From Terriglobia bacterium (GTDB lineage Bacteria > Acidobacteriota > Terriglobia > Terriglobales > Acidobacteriaceae), in the NCBI GenBank assembly GCA_020073395.1, contig JAIQFF010000023.1:1-44390 (forward strand): 44,390 nucleotides of DNA. Direction: 5' to 3'. The notes beneath the pieces are model-generated. The model was not told where the DNA came from and searched no databases. It worked only from the letters and a program-made list of their open reading frames with translations. Made by a program: the position numbers and the translations under genes. Below, one piece after another: positions 1 to 8,080 of this stretch. The first letter of the stretch is position 1; each line of letters starts with the position of its first letter.

Positions 1-37
1 CTGAAAAGGCTGCGCTCTACCACTGAGCAATGCAGAA
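1..37 (-). tRNA. Possible tRNA or tRNA-like fragment, cut by the window start
   Basis: Read on the minus strand, the segment holds a typical D-arm (GCTCAGTGGTAGAGC) followed by what could be the 5' side of an anticodon stem (CAGCC) and a loop starting TTTTC. If that alignment is right the anticodon would be UUC (Glu), but the rest of the gene lies outside the window. The presumed acceptor strand is not typical and position 9 is T rather than the usual A. It may therefore be a degenerate copy. The identity is a guess; the D-arm match is what can be seen. Confidence 0.45.
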
Positions 38-362
38 TTCCACGCTAACGGCCCCAGCCCTCACTCGTCACACTACGTGCGTGGTATACAAGGCTCCTCA
101 TCACCCTCCAGCGGTTTAAAGTTGTCCTGTCGGGGACGCCAAGTTAAATCAAACAGTTACCTCAACGCCCGCCGGAAGCGCCTTCGCAGCGGTGACATAC
201 TGGTGACATTCCGAAAAGGTTTTATGCAGCTGGCTGACGGCATCCGCCAAGAATGTCGGCGAGCGTTTGTGGGGACGGCAGATGCCAATCTGATCTTGGG
301 CAAGGTCAGACGACTTTCTGAACATATTTCCGACTCAGGCACAGTTCCCTGAAAGGAACCAC
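38..362. other. Upstream region without a supported gene
   Basis: An open frame on the plus strand (77-352) has no ribosome binding site, a low-complexity arginine- and serine-rich translation and no family resemblance I recognise. I do not call it a gene. The stretch just before 363 contains GAAAGGA, which serves the next gene as ribosome binding site. Confidence 0.4.
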
Positions 363-899
363 ATGAGAAGGTTCATCATCACCGGCGCGCCGGGTGCAGG
401 GAAGACAGCGATCATCCGTCAGTTAGAGCTCGACGGGTTCAGCGTAGTCGAAGAGGCGGCTACTGACGTCATCGCCGCAGCGCAAGCCCAAGGAATGGTT
501 CAACCCTGGACGCATCCCTCGTTCATTGATGTAATCGCCAATCTGCAAAGGGACCGTCAGATTCGAGCGTCTTATCAACCAGGTGAGGTTCAGTTTCACG
601 ACCGTTGTGCTGTGTGCACCGCGGCGTTGGCAGTCTACCTCGGGCACCCTTTTTCACCCTTTCTTGCCAGCGAATTGGAGCGCGTCAAAAAAGAAGCAAT
701 CTACCAACGCCGAGTCTTCTTCATTCGCAATCTTGGCTTCATCACGCCTACCGAAGCGCGGCGAATCAGCTTTGAGGAAACGGTGCGCTTTGAGAAAATT
801 CACGAAGAGACTTACCGAGACTTCGGCTTCGAACTGGTCTCAGTCGAGCCAGGAAGTCTGGTGGAACGGGTCAGCATAATCAAAGCGGCAATTCGTTAG
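363..899 (+). CDS. AAA family ATPase/kinase-like protein (AAA_28 type)
   Basis: A 178-residue protein that starts at once with a beta strand and a Walker A loop, GAPGAGKT (residues 8-15), followed by VVEEAA and, around residue 80, an FHDR segment that fits the Walker B/acidic position. This layout matches the small single-domain AAA_28 ATPases (PF13521), which resemble nucleoside or nicotinamide riboside kinases. Their substrate is generally unknown. The ATG is preceded by GAAAGGA at good spacing. It stands alone, with no co-directional neighbour within 2 kb, so its role cannot be read from context. Family call fairly sure; function unknown. Confidence 0.8.
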   Translation: MRRFIITGAPGAGKTAIIRQLELDGFSVVEEAATDVIAAAQAQGMVQPWTHPSFIDVIANLQRDRQIRASYQPGEVQFHDRCAVCTAALAVYLGHPFSPFLASELERVKKEAIYQRRVFFIRNLGFITPTEARRISFEETVRFEKIHEETYRDFGFELVSVEPGSLVERVSIIKAAIR

Positions 900-1250
900 A
901 CGAAGCGGACAATTCGTATCCATGCTACTTTGGTCGTTCGATCACAACCTCCGCTGCTCTGGCAGTTGGCCGGGGGTTTGCGGCCCGCCGCGCCAGCATT
1001 GTCAGTTTCTCCTTCTCCTCGGGGCCACGTTGAGCGGTTTGGTGGGGCGTCCGATGGCCATACCCAACCAGTGTCGGCCCGCGAACTTATTCAACGTTTT
1101 TCTGACTCAGACACTAGCAATGCAGCGGACGGCGCGGTCTGGTCGATGGCGTGATTAGCTTTCAATTCCAAGCCCGCCGGCGATCTGAGACGTCATTGGG
1201 TCATAGACCCGGTTTAGCGACAATCTTCGCGGGCGGGCCAGATGAAGAGG
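900..1250. other. Intergenic region, 351 bp, nothing recognised
   Basis: It lies between the ends of two convergent genes. Two overlapping short open frames (922-1158) have no ribosome binding site and no recognisable product. I see no clear terminator hairpin with a T-tract. Confidence 0.4.
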
Positions 1251-3332
1251 TTAGGCCTTGTACAGCGGAGTCCAAACCTGCATCGATGTCGCCTGTCGAT
1301 TGGCCCAAGCGTAATAAGGAATAAAGGTCAAAGGAATCCGACGGCTCTTGGTCTGAACTCCACTGTAGCCTGAGTAGAGAGCCCTGGCATTCGTGTCATT
1401 TTCATAGGCCCGCCCAACATGTCGAAGCACGACAACTCCTCCGAGCAAGTCTGTTTGGAGTTGGCTCTGAAAAGTTTCCGATGGCGTGTTGGCCAGGTCT
1501 AGGGCTACGTTAACCAGTGAAACTCCTTCGGGCTGATCAAGTTCTTCCAGACAATAGACTAACGGACCGCGCTGCACCGCTACCCGCCCTGCATCATCGA
1601 TCACTCGGGGATTGGCCTGAATCACCTGTGGCGGCATTTCCATCTGCAGACGAATCACGTCCCCGGAAGACCACTTACGCTGAATCGCTAAATACTGGCC
1701 GGGTTTAACATCAGAAATGGACTTGTTATTCACTGAAACCTGCGCGCCTTCCGCCCAGCCTGGAATCCGAAGATGGAAAGTAAACTCGGACGGCTGTGCC
1801 GGGGCCACATTGATATCCACCCGTCCGTCCCAGGGATAGTTTGTTTTTTGTGTGACCTTCAGACCGGTGCCGCTTTCCAGATGCCAATTGAGTTCGGAAT
1901 CGTTGTATAGATGTAGGTAAATGCCGTCACTGCTGTTGCTGTAGAAATATCCCGGGAGAGAGGCGAAGGTGCGCTCGAGATTTGGCGGACAGCAGGTGAC
2001 GTCGTACCACTCGTTGCGAATCTTGTCGCCACCGGAAGGATCGAAGGCCAGCGGATTACGATAGCAATAGAGCGTGCCGTCGAGCGACATCCCGGAATTA
2101 ATTCCGTTGTAGAGCGCGCGTTCGATGATGTCGGCGTGTTTGGCGTCGCCGCTGGCGGCCAACATGCGCCAGTTCCACATCATGTTGCCGATGGCGGCGC
2201 AGCTTTCGCCGTAGGCACGCGCATTGGGTAGTTCGTAGGCCTCGCCAAATGCCTCGCCCTCGGCCCGCGCGCCCACTCCTCCGGAGATGTACATCTGGCG
2301 CTGCGACAGGTCTTCCCACAGAATAGTCAGCGTCTTCCAGTACGCGGGATCGCCGGTTTCAAGGTAATAATCGGTCGCGCCGCAGCAGGCGTACATGGCG
2401 CGCACCGCGTGGCCTTGCAATTGGGTGCGCGCGGTGAAGGGCGTGCCGCTAAACATGTAGATGGTGCGGCGTTCGGGAAACGTCGCGCGCTCGTCTCCCT
2501 GCAGAACGTAGCCCGCGAGATCGAGTTGCCGTCTGTCGCCGGTGATGCGGTAGAGTTCGATCAGGGCGAGTTCGATCTCCGGGTGACCGGAGACGATCGG
2601 CTTCTTTGGCGCGGGACCGTAGTTAGGAATAAGGAAGTCGTTGACGAAGCGGATGCCGGCATCCAGGAGCTTACGGTCGCCGGTACCGCGGTAGTAGGCA
2701 ATCGCAGCCTGCAGCATGTGTCCGAGACAATAGAGCTCGTGGCCGGTGGACTGGGTCTGCGGTGTCATGCGCTCGGGGATGCGATCGTTCTGGTAATAAG
2801 TGTTGAGGTAGCCGCTGGGTTCCTGCACCGCGACGATCTCGTTGATCATCTTTTCCGTAACCGCCCGCAGCTCCGGCCGGTCGCCGGATTGAAGCACGAA
2901 GCCCACCGCCTCAGTCCATTTATAAGGGTCGGAATCGGAAAACACCGGCCCGATCTGCTTGGCGTTACTCTTGCCCACCAGTCGCCGGAAATTGTTCATG
3001 CGTCCGTTAGCTTCGAGCAAATCGTGCATGGTAGGGATGCTCTTGCTCACATTGATCTCTCGACGGCCCGCCCAAAATCCGCTAGGTATAGTCACGGCGC
3101 GAACGGGAATGTCATGCAACTTGGCATACGGAGACTTGGCTAGATTCTCTATCCCTTGGTCTTTCCAGGATGGGCTGTCGGTGAGAGCGACCGCCACTTG
3201 ATGCATCGCGGAGGGGGAGGAGGCGTTGTTGATGCCGGCGAAAACCGGCTGAGCGGGAAGCGACGAGATCGCGGCGGCCGACATGGCGGACGTCACGAAT
3301 GTTCTGCGGGAGACCTTCCTGGAATCGGACAT
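1251..3332 (-). CDS. GH127-type beta-L-arabinofuranosidase (DUF1680), Tat-exported
   Basis: A 693-residue protein. The N-terminus has a twin-arginine signal (SRRTFV at about residues 8-13, hydrophobic stretch, cleavage near PVFA), so it is exported folded. The body fits the PF07944/DUF1680 alpha/alpha-barrel family. In characterised GH127 enzymes one Glu and three Cys bind zinc and one Cys is the nucleophile. Here Glu376 and Cys378 (GESCAA) and the pair Cys447-Cys448 (TCCPPN) occupy those positions, so it should be active. The expected role is release of L-arabinofuranose from plant or glycoprotein glycans. The start is supported by AAGGAGG just upstream. It is divergent from the GH31 gene and has its own TATAAT promoter overlapped upstream by a LacI-like operator. 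The exact substrate is inferred from family only. Confidence 0.9.
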   Translation of the reverse strand: MSDSRKVSRRTFVTSAMSAAAISSLPAQPVFAGINNASSPSAMHQVAVALTDSPSWKDQGIENLAKSPYAKLHDIPVRAVTIPSGFWAGRREINVSKSIPTMHDLLEANGRMNNFRRLVGKSNAKQIGPVFSDSDPYKWTEAVGFVLQSGDRPELRAVTEKMINEIVAVQEPSGYLNTYYQNDRIPERMTPQTQSTGHELYCLGHMLQAAIAYYRGTGDRKLLDAGIRFVNDFLIPNYGPAPKKPIVSGHPEIELALIELYRITGDRRQLDLAGYVLQGDERATFPERRTIYMFSGTPFTARTQLQGHAVRAMYACCGATDYYLETGDPAYWKTLTILWEDLSQRQMYISGGVGARAEGEAFGEAYELPNARAYGESCAAIGNMMWNWRMLAASGDAKHADIIERALYNGINSGMSLDGTLYCYRNPLAFDPSGGDKIRNEWYDVTCCPPNLERTFASLPGYFYSNSSDGIYLHLYNDSELNWHLESGTGLKVTQKTNYPWDGRVDINVAPAQPSEFTFHLRIPGWAEGAQVSVNNKSISDVKPGQYLAIQRKWSSGDVIRLQMEMPPQVIQANPRVIDDAGRVAVQRGPLVYCLEELDQPEGVSLVNVALDLANTPSETFQSQLQTDLLGGVVVLRHVGRAYENDTNARALYSGYSGVQTKSRRIPLTFIPYYAWANRQATSMQVWTPLYKA

Positions 3333-3430
3333 GGATTCCTCCTTGTCAATATCAATGCGCTGACACGGTGTCCTGCTCTACGGCGCCGTGGCACATCTGT
3401 TAGCTCGGTAATTTACAGGATAACGCCGGA

Positions 3431-3463
3431 ATTATAGCGCACTTACAGAAATCGTTTACTCAC
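3431..3463 (-). promoter_or_regulatory. Promoter of the first GH127 gene with LacI-like operator
   Basis: On the minus strand a perfect -10 TATAAT lies at 3436-3431. The expected -35 position, 17 bp upstream, falls inside the operator-like sequence AGAAATCGTTTACTCAC (plus strand, 3447-3463). The operator has a CG-centred AAATCGTTT core, as LacI-family operators do. Closely related sequences precede the GH31, second GH127 and TonB receptor genes. Repression or activation cannot be told from sequence alone; overlap with the -35 favours repression. Confidence 0.65.
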
Positions 3464-3546
3464 ATTCGCACCGTACCCGACCCACACGAAACAGGACTTC
3501 AAATGGTCCTGAATGCCGAACCGTCCCGGCGCCATAGGGAGGTAGA

Positions 3547-3563
3547 AGATGACGTTTACCCAC
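3547..3563 (+). promoter_or_regulatory. Second LacI-like operator, upstream of the GH31 gene
   Basis: AGATGACGTTTACCCAC matches the operator 100 bp away in 13 of 17 positions, and three following bases (ATT) match as well. It lies about 60 bp before the GH31 start, in the same orientation as the first site. Two sites about ten helical turns apart in one divergent control region could allow looping by a tetrameric regulator; that is inference. Confidence 0.5.
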
Positions 3564-3620
3564 ATTAGGTTATTATGCTACCGATTACGCTGACTGAGAT
3601 CCTTTCTACGAGTACGCCTC

Positions 3621-5840
3621 ATGACTGAAAAATGGAATCGCCGCCAGGTCTTGCAGCGCATGGCGGTGGCGGGTACCGCGCTGGCTTTGGGAAAAAGGAG
3701 TAGCGCACAATTGCCTGCCGGCGTGGCCAGGCCCAATCTTGAGATCCAAATTGCACCAGTCAGTGACCACACCTTCCGACTCTCTATATTTTCCGACGAA
3801 GGAAAAATAGTAGGGACTGACGGGTCTTTGTTGCGGAATGACTGGCGTACTCCCATCGCACGCCTGCAAGCCGACGCGCCTGCGCGATCGGTTCAGACAG
3901 GAAACATGAGCGTACAGATCTCTCCTCATCCGCTGACATTCACGATCGCGGATGCAGTCGGTAAGAAGATCCAACAATTGTCGGTCGATACTGAAACCAG
4001 GACCCTCTCTTTTGCGACCGAAAACTCTCCTCTGCTCGGACTCGGAGAAGGCGGACCGCAGTTTGATCGCAGAGGTTCCGCCGATCGAATGGTCAGCGGA
4101 CAAGGCGGTTATCGCCTCGCCACCCACGGCGGGCGCGTGCCGATTCCGTGGCTCATCGGAACGGCGGGCTGGGCGATGTTCATCCACCAGCCTTTTGGGA
4201 CCTTTGACTTCAGCGGCCCGCAAAGCCAGTTCGTGCCCGGCCCAGACGCAAAATGGCCGCTCGACATCTTCTTTGTCTGTTCCCCCGATCCGGCAACGAT
4301 CATGGCCGAGTACGTGCGCCTCACCGGTCACGCCGAACTGCCGCCGCTGTGGAGTTTCGGGTATCAACAATCACATCGCACCCTGGCCAGCCGTGAAGAA
4401 GTGCTGTCGGAAGCGCGAACATTTCGAGAGAAGAAACTTCCCTGCGACGCCATGATCTATCTGGGCACGGGGTTCTGTCCCTCGGGATGGAACACAGAAA
4501 ACGGATCGTTTGCCTGGAACTCCCGCGTGTTTCCAGATCCGGAAAAAATCATCGAGCAACTGCATCGCGATCATTTCCGTGTGGTGCTGCACGCCGTGAT
4601 CCTCGCCGACAAGCTGCGAGGCTCGGCAAGCGATGCGTGTACGCTCTCGCGCTTCGATGAAGAAGAAGCCGGCTGTTACTGGGACACTCACCGCAAAGAT
4701 TTCGCCATGGGAGTGGATGGCTGGTGGCCCGACGAAGGCGATCCGATGGGCATCGCGTCGCGGCTGACTCGGAACCGGATGTACTGGGAAGGCCCACAGA
4801 TCGACCGCCCCAATGAGCGCCCCTATGCACTGCATCGCAACGGCTACGCCGGCATGCAGCGTTACGGATCATTTCTGTGGTCCGGCGACGTCTTCTCCAC
4901 CTGGGAAACGCTGAAGACACAAGTGCCGATCGCGATCAATACCTCGCTCGCCGGCATTCCGTTCTGGGGTACGGACATCGGCGGCTTCGTGCCCACCAAG
5001 GAATTCACCGCCGAACTCTATCTCCGTTGGTTTCAGTTTGGAGCGTTCTGTACTCTATTTCGCGCGCATGGCCGCGCCTGGAAGTTGCGCCTGCCCTGGG
5101 GATGGAACACCGGCGATCCGGGGCCAAGCGAGATCGGCAACTACAACGGGGCAGCGCTGCCGGACGCCAGCCAGTTGCACAATCCGCAAGTCGAGCCCAT
5201 CTGCCGCAAATATCTCGAGCTTCGCTACCGCCTGTTGCCGTATCTTTACAGCGCGGTGCGGGAATGTACGACCACCGGCATGCCGGTGATGCGCGCGCTG
5301 TGGCTGCACTATCCGGACGATCCAAAGGCAGTGTCTTGTGCAGACCAGTTTCTCTTGGGACGAAATCTGCTGGTGGCGCCCGTTGTTGAACCGGGCGCAA
5401 CAAATCGCCGCGTCTATCTCCCCCGCGGAGACTGGTACGACTTCTGGACTGGAGAGCGCGTCGCCGGAGGCCGTGAAATCAACCGGCCTGTGGACCTGGA
5501 AACCTTGCCGCTCTATGTGCCCGCCGGATCGATCCTGCCTTTGGGTCCGGTGAAGCAGTACACCGGTGAAAGCAGCGATCAGCCGCTGTCGCTTTCGATT
5601 TATCCCGGAGCCGACGCTTCATTCCTGCTCTACGAAGATGATGGCAGCTCGTTCAACTACCGCAAAGGCGAATGGATGGGCATTCGCATGGAGTGGAACA
5701 ATAGTCGCCGCGCCTTGACCCTGCGTCTGGATCCGGCATCTCGCATGTTGCCGCCGCTGCGCCGGAATATCGAGGCGAAGCTGGGAGAGACAGTTCGCTC
5801 CGTGGTTTTCGACGGGAGTTCGGTTGACGCGAAGTTTTGA
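3621..5840 (+). CDS. GH31 family glycosidase (alpha-glucosidase/alpha-xylosidase type), Tat-exported
   Basis: A 739-residue protein with a short twin-arginine signal (NRRQVLQ, then a hydrophobic run ending near SSAQ). An N-terminal beta-sandwich precedes the TIM barrel. The nucleophile region is GVDGWWPDEGDP, with Asp371 as expected nucleophile. The acid/base region is WSGDVFSTW, with Asp423, followed by the typical GTDIGGF segment. A C-terminal beta domain (LPRGDWYDFWTGE) completes the GH31 plan. GH31 enzymes cleave alpha-linked glucose, xylose or galactose; WPDEGD differs from the common WxDMNE form, so the specificity is open. It is divergent from a GH127 gene and has an operator of the same regulon about 60 bp upstream. 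A broken copy of its 5' end lies near 15.1 kb. Confidence 0.9.
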   Translation: MTEKWNRRQVLQRMAVAGTALALGKRSSAQLPAGVARPNLEIQIAPVSDHTFRLSIFSDEGKIVGTDGSLLRNDWRTPIARLQADAPARSVQTGNMSVQISPHPLTFTIADAVGKKIQQLSVDTETRTLSFATENSPLLGLGEGGPQFDRRGSADRMVSGQGGYRLATHGGRVPIPWLIGTAGWAMFIHQPFGTFDFSGPQSQFVPGPDAKWPLDIFFVCSPDPATIMAEYVRLTGHAELPPLWSFGYQQSHRTLASREEVLSEARTFREKKLPCDAMIYLGTGFCPSGWNTENGSFAWNSRVFPDPEKIIEQLHRDHFRVVLHAVILADKLRGSASDACTLSRFDEEEAGCYWDTHRKDFAMGVDGWWPDEGDPMGIASRLTRNRMYWEGPQIDRPNERPYALHRNGYAGMQRYGSFLWSGDVFSTWETLKTQVPIAINTSLAGIPFWGTDIGGFVPTKEFTAELYLRWFQFGAFCTLFRAHGRAWKLRLPWGWNTGDPGPSEIGNYNGAALPDASQLHNPQVEPICRKYLELRYRLLPYLYSAVRECTTTGMPVMRALWLHYPDDPKAVSCADQFLLGRNLLVAPVVEPGATNRRVYLPRGDWYDFWTGERVAGGREINRPVDLETLPLYVPAGSILPLGPVKQYTGESSDQPLSLSIYPGADASFLLYEDDGSSFNYRKGEWMGIRMEWNNSRRALTLRLDPASRMLPPLRRNIEAKLGETVRSVVFDGSSVDAKF

Positions 5841-5885
5841 AGCGCGGTCGGCCTTCGGGAAGAGATGGTCGAGCTAGTGGACATG

Positions 5886-6011
5886 GTGGAGCAGCGCTTT
5901 AGCGCTGCATTAATAAATGTGATCCAAGTGCGGCCTCAGCGCTGAAGTACCTCAGGGGCTGAAGTCCCGCGCCCCACAAAGCATAAGTGCAGGCCTGAAG
6001 GCCTGCTCCAC
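5886..6011. repeat. REP-like palindromic intergenic element with 9-bp inverted ends
   Basis: The element begins GTGGAGCAG (5886-5894) and ends with its complement CTGCTCCAC (6003-6011). Inside are further small palindromes: AGCGCT repeats, a GGGGC/GCCCC pair and AGGCCTGAAGGCCT. This nested-hairpin pattern is that of dispersed non-coding repeat elements common between genes in acidobacterial genomes. No coding potential is seen. It may also act as a weak terminator for the GH31 gene. Confidence 0.55.
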
Positions 6012-6052
6012 CCTTCCTTCAAGCAGACCCGATTCCGGGCATAGCTTCCGCA

Positions 6053-6101
6053 TTGACAAACCTCCAAACAATTGCGTAGTTTCTGTTAGTAAACGATTTC
6101 T
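6053..6101 (+). promoter_or_regulatory. Promoter and LacI-like operator of the second GH127 gene
   Basis: A perfect -35 TTGACA (6053-6058) is followed after 18 bp by a weak -10 TAGTTT (6077-6082). The operator AGAAATCGTTTACTAAC, read on the minus strand from 6101 to 6085, covers the expected transcription start. Fourteen bases (6088-6101) are identical to the operator before the first GH127 gene. Placement over the start site suggests repression. Confidence 0.65.
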
Positions 6102-6127
6102 CAGATTTGCCCCGCGAGGAGCCTGCC

Positions 6128-7990
6128 ATGGCGATCGACCTCACCCGCCGCCACTTTCTTAAAGCCACTACCGCCGCCACCGCCGCCTCTTACGCAGCGC
6201 GCGTCATGCCTGCCTGGGCCGCCGACGGACGCGGCGCGGTCGCCATCACCACCCCGCTGAACACGTTTCCTTATTCCGACGTCGAACTGCTCCCTGGCCC
6301 CATGAAAAAGCAGTTTGAAGAAAATCATGCCGTCTTCCTGAACCTGGACGACGATCGTCTCCTCAAAGTCTTCCGCCAGGTGGCCGGCTTGCCCGCGCCT
6401 GGCGAAGATATGGGCGGCTGGTACGACCTCACCGGTTTCAGCCTGACCCGCGGCGACTTCCACGGCTTCATCGCCGGTCATACGCTGGGGCAATATGTTT
6501 CAGGCCTGGCCCGCGCTTACGCCATTACCGGATCTGAACCCACCCGCGCCAAGGTGAACCGGCTGGTCAAGGGTTACGCCGAAACCCTCGATCCCAAAGC
6601 CAAATTTTTCGTGGACTACCGTCTGCCGGCCTACACCTACGACAAGCTTTCCGTCGGTTTAATCGACGCACACGAGTTCGTTCACGACCCCATGGCGATG
6701 CAGGTCCATGAAAAACTCACCCACGCCATGGTTGCATACCTGCCTGAGAAAGCTCTGTCGCGTGCCGAACAACGCTCTCGTCCACACAAAGACACTGCCT
6801 ACACCTGGGATGAGTCCTACACCCTTCCGGAGAATCTTTTCCTGGCTTACCAGCGCACCGGAAACGTCTTCTATCGCGAGATGGCGAAGCGTTACCTGGA
6901 AGACGATACCTACTTCGGACCTTTGTCTCAAGGCAACAATGTGCTTCCCTTCGAGCATGCCTACAGCCACGTGAATGCCTTCAGTTCCGCCATGCAGGCC
7001 TATCTCACGTTGGGCAGCGAAATGCATCTGCGCGCGGCACGCAACGGCTTCGACATGCTCCAGACTACGCAGAGCTTTGCCACCGGCGGATGGGGGCCGG
7101 ACGAGGCCTTCGGGGAACCCGGCGTCGGACAGTTAGGAAATAGTCTGGCATCCACTCATGCCAGCTTTGAAACGCCGTGTGGCGCCTACGGGCACTTCAA
7201 GATCACGCGCTATCTTTTGCGCGCCACCAAAGACTCCCGCTATGGCGACAGCATGGAACAGGTGCTCTACAACACTATCCTGGGAGCCTGGCCCATCCAG
7301 CCCGACGGCACTTCGTTCTATTACTCGGACTACAACAATACCGGCAAGAAGGTCTGGTATCGCGACAAATGGCCGTGCTGCTCCGGGACCTTCCCGCAAC
7401 TGGCCGCTGACTACCACATCAGCACCTATTTGCGGGCTTCGGACGGCGTCTACGTCAATCTCTACACTCCCTCGACCGTGCGCTGGAGCGACGGCGGGGA
7501 GAAGCACAGCCTGACCCAGCAGACGAAATATCCGTTTGAAAACGCGGTACAGATCCAGGTTGCGGGCAGTCGCGCGGCGGAGTACACCATCTACCTCCGC
7601 ATTCCGGCCTGGGCCGACTCCGGTACCGTGCTTTCCATCAACGGCAAACGAGTGTCGGACGCGGTCACGCCCGGTACCTTCGCCGCTCTCAGGCGCGCAT
7701 GGAAAGATGGTGACCGCGTGGAACTCGAACTGCCCATGCCACTGCGCCTGCAGCCTGTGGATGCCAACCATCCGAAGCTGGTGGCCCTGATGCGAGGACC
7801 TCTGGTTCTTTTCGCCGTAGCCGATTCCCAACCTGCCTTCGATGGCGCTGAACTCTTGCGGGCTCAATTGACGAATAACGCGGCGGGAGACTCGATTGCC
7901 AAATCGGTCGATGGCAAGGAAGTGTCGATGCGTCCATTCACGAGTATCGACAAGGAAAGCTACAGCACGTATGTCCTGTTGAAGAGCTGA
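6128..7990 (+). CDS. Second GH127/GH146-like DUF1680 glycosidase, Tat-exported
   Basis: A 620-residue protein starting at the ATG preceded by CGAGGAG. A longer frame opens with TTG at 6107 but would cover the ribosome binding site. The N-terminus is a twin-arginine signal (TRRHFLKA, cleavage near AWAA). The body is a DUF1680 alpha/alpha barrel. Zinc-site candidates are Glu348 and Cys351 in FETPCGAY and the pair Cys417-Cys418 in PCCSGT. The last motif differs from the CCPPN of the first enzyme and is closer to the CCxGT form seen in other DUF1680 branches. The two enzymes probably differ in linkage or substrate. It shares the LacI-like operator with the other island genes. The TPR and CRTAC1 genes follow in the same direction. 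Confidence 0.88.
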   Translation: MAIDLTRRHFLKATTAATAASYAARVMPAWAADGRGAVAITTPLNTFPYSDVELLPGPMKKQFEENHAVFLNLDDDRLLKVFRQVAGLPAPGEDMGGWYDLTGFSLTRGDFHGFIAGHTLGQYVSGLARAYAITGSEPTRAKVNRLVKGYAETLDPKAKFFVDYRLPAYTYDKLSVGLIDAHEFVHDPMAMQVHEKLTHAMVAYLPEKALSRAEQRSRPHKDTAYTWDESYTLPENLFLAYQRTGNVFYREMAKRYLEDDTYFGPLSQGNNVLPFEHAYSHVNAFSSAMQAYLTLGSEMHLRAARNGFDMLQTTQSFATGGWGPDEAFGEPGVGQLGNSLASTHASFETPCGAYGHFKITRYLLRATKDSRYGDSMEQVLYNTILGAWPIQPDGTSFYYSDYNNTGKKVWYRDKWPCCSGTFPQLAADYHISTYLRASDGVYVNLYTPSTVRWSDGGEKHSLTQQTKYPFENAVQIQVAGSRAAEYTIYLRIPAWADSGTVLSINGKRVSDAVTPGTFAALRRAWKDGDRVELELPMPLRLQPVDANHPKLVALMRGPLVLFAVADSQPAFDGAELLRAQLTNNAAGDSIAKSVDGKEVSMRPFTSIDKESYSTYVLLKS

Positions 7991-8080
7991 GTGGGAGCCT
8001 TGACCCGCCAACTCGCTCGCGTGCCTGGCTCATCGCATATGGCTACGTTGTTTGCCTGGGCGGATATTGTCACGACTAGA

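Noticed and set aside
1-362. Integration site or integrase remnant beside the tRNA-like segment
   Set aside because: The 3' end of the tRNA would lie outside the window and no integrase motif is seen in any frame.
2409-3143. 244-codon plus-strand open frame inside the first GH127 gene
   Set aside because: It is antisense to a gene with clear family motifs, has no ribosome binding site and gives no recognisable protein.
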